DNA from: JACCXG01 sp963836735
Lineage (GTDB): Bacteria > Acidobacteriota > Vicinamibacteria > Vicinamibacterales > 2-12-FULL-66-21
Assembly (NCBI GenBank): GCA_963836735.1
Contig: CAWIKP010000013.1
Coordinates: 92,191 to 156,190 of the forward strand
Reading direction: 5' to 3'
Length of the DNA: 64,000 nucleotides
The translations under genes and the position numbers were made by a program. Below the pieces are notes generated by a model. It worked only from the letters and a program-made list of their open reading frames with translations. It had not been told where the DNA came from and ran no database searches. Shown here in pieces: positions 58,400-64,000 of the stretch. Each line of letters opens with the position of its first letter. Position 1 is the stretch's first letter.

Positions 58400-58960
58400 A
58401 TGCGACACACCGCGTGGCTGGTTGTGACAGGTGCGTTGCTGGCCTCCGCATGCAACCGGCCGCCACCGCCACCGCTTCGGCCGGTCGCCGACGTCAAGCA
58501 ACTGATGAAGTCCATCATCGAGCCAGCCGCGGACGAGTACTGGGATGCCGTTGGCACGATAGAGGACGCCAAAGGTGTCGTCCACGTCGCCCCGGCCACC
58601 GAGGAGGAATGGGCCGCGGTCGTCAACAGCGCGTATGTGGTCACCGAAGGCGGCAACCTGTTGATGATGACCGGCCGCGCGAAGGACAGCGGCGACTGGA
58701 TGAAACTGTCGCAGGCGTTGATTGACGTCGGGCAACGCGCCATCAAGGCAGCGGAGTCGAAGAACACGCAAGCCGTGTTCGACGCCGGTGCGGAAGTCTA
58801 CGACGCGTGCGTCGCCTGCCACGCCAAGTACCTGCAGCCACAAGCGGGATCGAACGCCCGCGAAATAGGCGCGCGGCCATGCTGCTGCATGTCGTCGAAT
58901 GGCTGGCGGGCACGTCCTGGAGCATTGCGCTCCATGAGTCGCTCTACCTGTATCCGCTGA
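58400..58960 (+). CDS. Cytochrome c-type lipoprotein
   Basis: About 160-187 residues. The lipobox LLASAC follows a short leader; one haem-c motif CVACH lies near residue 138 (YDACVACHAKYLQ). The helical body (VKQLMKSIIEPAADEYWDAV; LSQALIDVGQRAIKAAESKN) resembles cytochrome c'. After the haem site the frame runs into the next gene by 82 bases, which suggests a small indel near 58850; an alternative frame ends shortly after TPAK. It would carry electrons for the membrane proteins that follow. Confidence 0.7.
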   Translation: MRHTAWLVVTGALLASACNRPPPPPLRPVADVKQLMKSIIEPAADEYWDAVGTIEDAKGVVHVAPATEEEWAAVVNSAYVVTEGGNLLMMTGRAKDSGDWMKLSQALIDVGQRAIKAAESKNTQAVFDAGAEVYDACVACHAKYLQPQAGSNAREIGARPCCCMSSNGWRARPGALRSMSRSTCIR

Positions 58961-59437
58961 TCGAGTCCACGCACGTCCTGACGCTGACCGTGTTCGTCGG
59001 CCTCACGGTCATGCTCGATCTCCGGCTCCTCGGGCTGGCGATGAAGCAGGTGCCAGCCTCGGACGTGATCGCGTCGACTCGTGCCCTGGGCAAAGGCGGG
59101 ATTCGTGATCATGGCCATCACCGGCCTGCTGCTTTTCTACGCGATCCCGGTCAGGACCTACCAAAGCATCTTCTTCCGCGCCAAGGTCGCGATGCTGATT
59201 CTGGCGGGGCTGAACGTGTGGCTGTTTCACTCGCGCGTGGAGCGGCGGGTCGCGGACTGGGATTTGACGCCGTCTACGCCGTCCGCGGCCCGTGTGGCGG
59301 CCATCGTCTCACTCATCCTCTGGGCGGGCATCGTCGTCGCGGGCCGGATGATTGCCTACAACTGGTTCGACTGCGACATTCAGCCGCAGCCCGATTTCAT
59401 CAACTGGGCCGCCGGCTGCGTCGTTCCTCCGCGGTAA
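58879..59437 (+). CDS. DUF6644-like four-helix membrane protein (one frameshift)
   Basis: About 185 residues when joined near 59095: MLLHVVEWLAGTSWSIALHE, IESTHVLTLTVFVGLTVMLD, then GFVIMAITGLLLFYAIPVRT, IFFRAKVAMLILAGLNVWLF, VAAIVSLILWAGIVVAGRMI. Four membrane helices, conserved His and Glu at helix 1-2. It is a paralogue of the next gene and forms a tandem pair downstream of the cytochrome. The role is unknown; electron-transfer or copper-linked use is only context inference. Start ATG 58879. Confidence 0.7.
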
Positions 59438-59444
59438 CGCACCA

Positions 59445-59921
59445 GTGGATACGTCGCTCCTCCCGTTCTTCGAATGGTGTGAAGCCACCGCGATCGGGCA
59501 CGCCATCAAGGACTCGGCGTGGTTGTTTCCGGTCATCGAAGCCGTGCACCTGCTCGGACTCTCCGTCCTGGGAGGATCGCTGCTCGTCCTGGATTTGCGA
59601 ATGCTCGGCGTGGGGCTGCGCGGTCAATCGATTGCGAACCTCGCGAAGGACACCCGGGCATGGCTGCTCGGCAGCATCGCCGTGATGATCGTGACCGGCA
59701 CGGCGCTGTTCGTGTCGGAGTCGGTCAAGTGTTATTACAGCCAGGCGTTCTGGCTCAAGATCACGGCGCTGCCTCTGGCGCTGCTCTTCACGCTGACCAT
59801 CCGTCATCGGGTCGCGATGGCGGGAACGGGCGCGACCCGTCGAACCAGGCTGGTCGCAGTCGTCTCGCTGACGCTGTGGTTCACGGTTGCGGCGGCCGGA
59901 CGGTGGATAGGATTCTCGTAG
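59445..59921 (+). CDS. DUF6644-like four-helix membrane protein, second paralogue
   Basis: 158 residues with a GTG start at 59445, eight bases after the previous stop. Helices: WLFPVIEAVHLLGLSVLGGS, LLGSIAVMIVTGTALFVSES, ITALPLALLFTLTIRH, LVAVVSLTLWFTVAAAGRWI. The conserved His/Glu (IEAVH) corresponds to IESTH of the first paralogue. Intact. Function unknown; probably works with its neighbour and the upstream cytochrome. Confidence 0.75.
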   Translation: MDTSLLPFFEWCEATAIGHAIKDSAWLFPVIEAVHLLGLSVLGGSLLVLDLRMLGVGLRGQSIANLAKDTRAWLLGSIAVMIVTGTALFVSESVKCYYSQAFWLKITALPLALLFTLTIRHRVAMAGTGATRRTRLVAVVSLTLWFTVAAAGRWIGFS

Positions 59922-60026
59922 CTAGGGAGCCCGTCTGAGTAACCGTCCGGGCTCCAAGGCGCGCACGGCGCGCCTGCGAGGGAGCGGAGCGGGCGTTGGG
60001 GCCCCGCGTAGCGACCGAGCCGGGGT

Positions 60027-60043
60027 ATGGGGCGGAGCCCCAT
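60027..60043. terminator. Hairpin between convergent genes
   Basis: ATGGGGC-GGA-GCCCCAT is a perfect 7-bp stem, six bases from the stop of the DUF6152 gene and between convergent transcription units. No U-tract is obvious, so it may be a repeat-type or factor-dependent terminator. Confidence 0.4.
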
Positions 60044-60048
60044 GAATA

Positions 60049-60498
60049 TTAGAGGCCGCCTCGCCCTTTCTTCTGTTCGGTCGGATCGCGCCCGTCACGC
60101 GGCGCACCGGTTCCCGACGATCCCAGGAAGATCTTGCGGCCGTCCGCGAACGTGACGTCGCGGCCGTTCGCCCGCTTGAGCGAGTGGTCCTTCGTCTGGT
60201 ATCCATCGACGATGAGCTCGGTGCCATAAGTCAGCGATTCCCGCGTGAGCCCGCGGCGCAAGAGCGTGTTCGGCGTCCCCCCCTCGACCATCCACACTTC
60301 GGTCGTTCCATCCGGCTTCTTCACCTCGATATGGATCCAGGCATGCGGGTTGACCCACTCGAGCTTCACGACCTTGCCCTGCAAACGGATCGGCGCGTCC
60401 GGATCGAACTCGGCGCCGAACGCGTGGTGACCGGCCACGGGAGTCGCGGCGCAGAGGAGCCCGCAACCGGCAATCAGTATCCAGAGTCTGCGTTGCAT
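60049..60498 (-). CDS. DUF6152-family exported protein
   Basis: 149 residues with a signal peptide (LWILIAGCGLLCAATPVAGH) and the family signature HHAFGAEFDPDAPIRLQGKV, LEWVNPHAWIHIEVK, WMVEGGTPNTLLRRGL. Usually found next to cytochrome or alcohol-oxidation genes; biochemical role unknown. It is the third gene of a probable minus-strand operon with the two related secreted proteins, following the upstream gene by seven bases. Intact. Confidence 0.85.
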   Translation of the reverse strand: MQRRLWILIAGCGLLCAATPVAGHHAFGAEFDPDAPIRLQGKVVKLEWVNPHAWIHIEVKKPDGTTEVWMVEGGTPNTLLRRGLTRESLTYGTELIVDGYQTKDHSLKRANGRDVTFADGRKIFLGSSGTGAPRDGRDPTEQKKGRGGL

Positions 60499-60505
60499 GG
60501 GATCC

Positions 60506-61564
60506 CTACTCCTGCTTTTTCTTCATCTGTTCCCGCTCCCTGGCGCGTTCTCCACTGAGGATGTTGGACAGCGCATAGTTCGCCTCATGGCACGCGTACT
60601 CGTAAATGAGGTCGTCGATGCGATTGAAGGGAACTTCGCCGCTCCAGGGGCGCGTGAACGTCGACGGATCGTCGATGGTGAACTTGTAGAGAATCGTGTC
60701 CGCGCTCACGCGAGTGAAGCGTTCGATCACCTTCAGGCTCTCGGACGCGCTCCGAAATCTCTGGAGCGGATGAAAGTTCGTCGTCTCGACGACGAGCGTA
60801 TCGCCTTCCCACCGTCCGATCGAATCGCCCATCCAGGGGCGGAGGTGTGGCGGGAGACGTTCACCCCCCATCCGGATGATCCTGACGTCGTGCACCATCT
60901 CGACGAGGATCATGACGTGATCCCTCGTTTGCACGATCTGATAGTTGTTGTTGTAGAAGTAGTTGGGCAGCATGGGCGGTCCGGCGTTCGAGCCGAACGA
61001 CATGATGCAGCGCTCGCCGAGCGGACGGAGCTCCGGGTGGTCGTACTGGCCCCGGCCGCGCAGTTCGGCGGCGCGCGCCGCGTTCCGCTGACGCGCTTCC
61101 TCCGTGAGCGCCGGAACCTTGCCGTCGGCCGGATCCACGATGAGCGAGCTTCTCCACTCGCCGTTGACGACCGCGACGCGGTCGCCGGGATCCAGCCAGA
61201 AATTGTTGTAGCCGCCGACATTGCCTGCCGCGCCGGTCGATCCGTCGCCACCTTTCGGCGGCGCCGGCCGGTTCGGATCGCTCGGCTCGTCGAGCCGCTT
61301 GGCCCGATCCTCGGCGCCCTTCTCGAGCCGATCGACCTCGTCCTTCGTCAGCGTCACGCGCGATCCATCGGGACGCTCGAGCGGCGTGATCGTCCCGTTG
61401 GTCCACGTGCCCTGGAGATCCGGATGACCGTCGGGCGTACGTGGTGCGGTCCACGGCTTTGATTTCGCCGTGGCTGTTTTCGCGGCCGCCGACCCGGGAG
61501 CCTGCGCGGTCGCCGTGATGACTCCGGCCAGGGCCGCCAGAATGGCGATCGCACATGACCGCAC
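60506..61564 (-). CDS. Secreted acidobacterial protein of the 'PDGHPDLQGTW' family
   Basis: About 352 residues. A GTG at 61564 begins a signal peptide (SCAIAILAALAGVITATAQA). The signature TPDGHPDLQGTWTNGTITPL and the conserved core GDSIGRWEGDTLVVETTNFH with VSADTILYKFTIDDPSTFTR are typical of a large, unnamed secreted family in acidobacteria. It is homologous to the next gene upstream (DPKVFTRPWKIAMPLYRH versus DPSTFTRPWSGEVPFNR). Not catalytically assigned. Operon with DUF6152. Intact. Confidence 0.75.
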   Translation of the reverse strand: MRSCAIAILAALAGVITATAQAPGSAAAKTATAKSKPWTAPRTPDGHPDLQGTWTNGTITPLERPDGSRVTLTKDEVDRLEKGAEDRAKRLDEPSDPNRPAPPKGGDGSTGAAGNVGGYNNFWLDPGDRVAVVNGEWRSSLIVDPADGKVPALTEEARQRNAARAAELRGRGQYDHPELRPLGERCIMSFGSNAGPPMLPNYFYNNNYQIVQTRDHVMILVEMVHDVRIIRMGGERLPPHLRPWMGDSIGRWEGDTLVVETTNFHPLQRFRSASESLKVIERFTRVSADTILYKFTIDDPSTFTRPWSGEVPFNRIDDLIYEYACHEANYALSNILSGERAREREQMKKKQE

Positions 61565-61590
61565 CGGACCGTGGATTCCGATCCGCGCTC

Positions 61591-62457
61591 CTACTTGACC
61601 GGTTCTTTGCGAAGATGGCCATACATCAGCTCTTCGACGAATTCGACGCACTTGAACTGGCCGAGCCGTGCGTCCTTGTTGACGTGCCGGTAGAGCGGCA
61701 TGGCGATCTTCCACGGCCGCGTGAAGACCTTCGGGTCATCGATCGTCGCTTTGTACTGAATATGATCCGGCTCCGTCATGGTGTAGCGCTCAGTGACCTT
61801 GAGCGCTTCGCTGTGGTGATTGCCGGCGCGATCGAACCAGCTCTGATCGTTGAATCCGCTGGTCTCGATGACGAACGTGCTTCCGTCCCACTTCCCGACC
61901 GACTGCCCCATCCACGAATCCACCTGCGGCGGACCGGGATCCTTCAGATAAATGTTCCGGACGGCGCCGGCATACTCGTGCGCGATGAAGAACGCCTTGT
62001 CGCTTTGAAAAATCTGAAACGGAAACGGCATGTATGTCGCGCGTGGAACGCCAGGCAGATAGCACTTGATCTCGGGATCGCGCGTCAGCCAGTTGTCCTG
62101 ATTCTCTTTCTTCTTCGCGAGGCCTTCCGGCGTGTAGGGTACGGGGCCGCCAACGACCACGCCCACGCCGGCAGGAACGGAGCCGACGGCTCCCAATGCG
62201 ACGACCTCCCTGGCGGGCACGGGAATCACCGGACCAGGGCGCATCGCGAGGGCGGGCCGCGCCAGATGCGCCTCGATGTCGTAGTTGGCGGTATTGAGCG
62301 CCTGCCAGATGCCGTTCAGATTCGGCCTGCCGTCCGGCATCCGTGGAATGCGGGATGCGGGAGCCTGCCCCTCGGTTGGGGTCGCGGCGTAAAACGCGGC
62401 CGCGGTCACCGCCGCCCCGGCAAGCGCAACCAGGACATCTCGAAGCTTGTTGCGCAT
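61591..62457 (-). CDS. Secreted protein, same family as the downstream gene
   Basis: 288 residues with a signal peptide (VLVALAGAAVTAAAFYAATP) and the motif RMPDGRPNLNGIWQALNTAN. The core VPRATYMPFPFQIFQSDKAF, GQSVGKWDGSTFVIETSGFN and ATIDDPKVFTRPWKIAMPLY match the paralogue downstream. It starts the three-gene operon, 26 bases before the second member. No known catalytic residues. Intact; start ATG 62457. Confidence 0.75.
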   Translation of the reverse strand: MRNKLRDVLVALAGAAVTAAAFYAATPTEGQAPASRIPRMPDGRPNLNGIWQALNTANYDIEAHLARPALAMRPGPVIPVPAREVVALGAVGSVPAGVGVVVGGPVPYTPEGLAKKKENQDNWLTRDPEIKCYLPGVPRATYMPFPFQIFQSDKAFFIAHEYAGAVRNIYLKDPGPPQVDSWMGQSVGKWDGSTFVIETSGFNDQSWFDRAGNHHSEALKVTERYTMTEPDHIQYKATIDDPKVFTRPWKIAMPLYRHVNKDARLGQFKCVEFVEELMYGHLRKEPVK

Positions 62458-62533
62458 CAGCGATCCGGTCTGGTCGTGGTGATTGTTGTACCTCCGATGG
62501 AGGCTGTCAAGGTCGCACGGCGTCCGGGAAGAC

Positions 62534-62941
62534 CTATTTCTTCAACGGATACTTCGCCTTCGCATCCTCCCATTTGAACGGCAGGATGTCGGGCACAACG
62601 CTCACTTCGGTCGTGAATTTCCAGGGATTCTTGAACCCGCTGTCGAAAATGAGCTCGACGAAGAAGGCGGTGAACCCTTCGACCGGTCTCGGGACGCGCG
62701 CGAGGTAGATACCGGGCGATTCCTCCTTCAACGTCGTCGACGTGTACACAGCGCCGATGACGTCGAGCCTGAAATCGCGCGCCTTCGGGTTGGTGGCCTG
62801 CCAGAGATTGACCGAGGTCGGCCGATATCGAGGCTTAGGGAAGCACACCGAGTGATCGCCTTTGAGGGTTAAGTCGCTGAAGGGTATGCGATAGAGTGCG
62901 TCGGAGTTGCTTGATGCCGCTCGCCTGGTGATCGGGTCCAT
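62534..62941 (-). CDS. C-terminal fragment of a PhoPQ-activated pathogenicity-related (PqaA) protein
   Basis: About 135 residues. Only the C-terminal domain of PqaA-type proteins is present: LWQATNPKARDFRLDVIGAV, GIYLARVPRPVEGFTAFFVE, GFKNPWKFTTEVSVVPDILP. The hydrolase-fold domain with its catalytic triad is missing; full-length members exceed 400 residues. The ATG at 62941 has a good GGAGG site, so it may still be translated. A truncated relic is most likely. Confidence 0.6.
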   Translation of the reverse strand: MDPITRRAASSNSDALYRIPFSDLTLKGDHSVCFPKPRYRPTSVNLWQATNPKARDFRLDVIGAVYTSTTLKEESPGIYLARVPRPVEGFTAFFVELIFDSGFKNPWKFTTEVSVVPDILPFKWEDAKAKYPLKK

Positions 62942-63068
62942 TAAGGATTCCTCCCCGTACATGTGGCAAGCCACACGACCGAGACGTTCAAAGGCCTTCG
63001 TGACCCGCCCGTTCGACTGATCCTTGCGTCAGGCCGAAGGCAGACCTAGCATGGGGACCGCATCGGCA

Positions 63069-63653
63069 ATGACGGGTCAATCGCCATCCTCGGTCACCGG
63101 TCTTCTCAAGGCCTGGGGCGGAGGTGACCACGCGGCTCTCGAGAAGCTGGTCCCCCTCGTCGACGCCGAGTTGCGCCGTCTGGCCAGGCGCTATATGGGA
63201 GGAGAGAGGACGGGCCACACGCTCCAGCCCACCGCCCTGATCAATGAGGTCTATCTGCACTTGATTGATTGGGGAACCATCTCCTGGCAGGATCGCGCTC
63301 ACTTCTTTGGTCTCTCGGCATGTTTGATGCGGCGCACACTCGTCGATCACGCTCGTCGTCATCGCACGAGCAAGCGTGGAGGCGGCGCACTCACCATCGC
63401 GTTCGACGAGGCGTCGGTCCCTCCGCCAGAACAGACAGCGGATCTGGTCGCCATTGACGATGCGCTGAACACCCTGGCGACGCAGGATTCGCGGAAGAGC
63501 CAGATCGTCGAGTTGCGGTTTTTCGGCGGGCTCACGGTTGAGGAAACAGCCGCCGTATTGAAGATCTCGCCTCGAACCGTGAAGCGTGAATGGAGCCTGG
63601 CCCGCGCGTGGCTGTATTGTCAGCTCACTCAGGGAGAGGCACCCGGGCGATGA
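63069..63653 (+). CDS. ECF-type RNA polymerase sigma factor
   Basis: About 194 residues of the sigma70_ECF (PF07638) group. Region 2 is ALEKLVPLVDAELRRLARRY with LQPTALINEVYLHLI and RAHFFGLSACLMRRTLVDHA; region 4 is SQIVELRFFGGLTVEETAAV, LKISPRTVKREWSLARAWLY. It directs transcription of a small regulon. Its TGA overlaps the ATG of the kinase gene (63650-63653), the usual acidobacterial arrangement, suggesting the kinase controls or depends on it. ATG 63051 is an alternative start. Intact. Confidence 0.9.
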   Translation: MTGQSPSSVTGLLKAWGGGDHAALEKLVPLVDAELRRLARRYMGGERTGHTLQPTALINEVYLHLIDWGTISWQDRAHFFGLSACLMRRTLVDHARRHRTSKRGGGALTIAFDEASVPPPEQTADLVAIDDALNTLATQDSRKSQIVELRFFGGLTVEETAAVLKISPRTVKREWSLARAWLYCQLTQGEAPGR

Positions 63654-64000
63654 CGTCCGACCGATGGCGGCGCATCGAGCAGATCTACGAAGCGGCGCTC
63701 CAACGTGAGCCGAGTGAACGCCGTGTGTTCCTGGAATCGGTCTGCCGCGACGACCAAGCCCTGCGCCGCGACGTCGAGCGACTGCTCGCAGCGAATGAGC
63801 AGGCGGGCGACTTTCTCGCCTCGCCGGCGTGGGAAGTCGTGCCGGGTGGACTGGTTTCCCAGACGATGACGGTCGATCGCGATACGTCGCTGGCCGGAAA
63901 GCAAATCGGCCACTACACGATTCTGTCCCCGCTCGGTCGCGGCGGGATGGGTGAGGTCTATCGCGCTCGCGACAGCAAATTGAATCGCGAGGTCGCGCTC
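63650..64000 (+). CDS. Ser/Thr protein kinase, N-terminal part (cut by window edge)
   Basis: 117 residues are visible. The N-terminal region MTSDRWRRIEQIYEAALQRE, VFLESVCRDDQALRRDVERL is the conserved pre-domain of these kinases; the kinase domain opens with GKQIGHYTILSPLGRGGMGEVYRARDSK and EVAL at the edge, giving the Gly-rich loop. The lysine, HRD and DFG motifs are outside the window. ATG 63650 overlaps the sigma factor stop. The hybrid relic at 50188 shares the same N-terminal domain. Confidence 0.93.
   Translation, partial: MTSDRWRRIEQIYEAALQREPSERRVFLESVCRDDQALRRDVERLLAANEQAGDFLASPAWEVVPGGLVSQTMTVDRDTSLAGKQIGHYTILSPLGRGGMGEVYRARDSKLNREVAL

Overview
The window is GC-rich, densely coded bacterial DNA that reads as an acidobacterium, most like the Vicinamibacteria/Luteitalea type. 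This is inferred from gene content: two duplicated-orphan-type (ADOP) MacB-like permeases, one with a PadR regulator; Oar-like TonB receptors with carboxypeptidase-regulatory N-termini; strings of TPR proteins ending in an FG-GAP/ASPIC-UnbV protein; Ser/Thr kinases with PD40 propellers; an ECF sigma factor overlapping a kinase gene; and DUF6152/DUF6644 proteins. No plasmid, phage or rRNA genes are seen.

Layout. 1-6.7 kb: ADOP permease (cut by the left edge) with PadR, tRNA-Ser(CGA), tadA, a second ADOP permease, a PD40 protein, and a degenerate sigma-54-type AAA fragment divergent from a membrane-anchored winged-helix regulator. 6.7-10.6 kb: a likely stand-alone structured small RNA, a siderophore-type TonB receptor and a beta-propeller protein. 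10.6-19.4 kb: creatininase, an orphan contractile-injection-system (CIS) pair (tape measure plus DUF5908), a TRAFs-binding/SLOG fusion protein resembling bacterial conflict proteins, rhaM, a YjbQ protein, a DUF4097 protein, a gamma-glutamylcyclotransferase-like protein and a flavin oxidoreductase. 19.4-29.1 kb: a six-gene minus-strand operon (Oar receptor, four TPR proteins, ASPIC/UnbV protein). 29.3-38.6 kb: secreted oxidative and catabolic functions (cytochrome-FG-GAP fusion, PQQ-type quinoprotein, DUF1080/FG-GAP protein, amidohydrolase, sugar isomerase, FkbM methyltransferase). 38.8-42.4 kb: membrane Ser/Thr kinase, a small broken exported protein, a BamA/TamA-type outer-membrane protein. 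42.4-49.0 kb: a heavy-metal RND efflux operon (His-rich protein, TolC, adaptor, pump). 49.0-56.9 kb: YncE-like propeller, hybrid kinase remnant, serine hydrolase and a duplicated piece of its tail, PD40 kinase, kinase-like protein and a winged-helix/FHA regulator. 56.9-58.2 kb: a two-gene restriction-modification-like operon. 58.4-64 kb: cytochrome, two DUF6644-like membrane proteins, DUF6152, two related secreted proteins, a PqaA tail fragment, ECF sigma factor and a kinase cut by the right edge.

Two cross-cutting points. First, about 23 one-base frameshifts break some 15 otherwise well-conserved genes; reading frames resume immediately, so uncorrected long-read indels look more likely than mass gene decay. 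Broken genes are listed as one feature over the whole reconstructed span, with approximate shift positions. Second, several families of short palindromic or tandem repeats are scattered between genes. The best candidate for something undescribed is the ~96-nt RNA at 6806-6901, which has a promoter, a three-way junction and an intrinsic terminator. The orphan CIS pair beside a SLOG/TRAFs-binding protein is the next most interesting locus.
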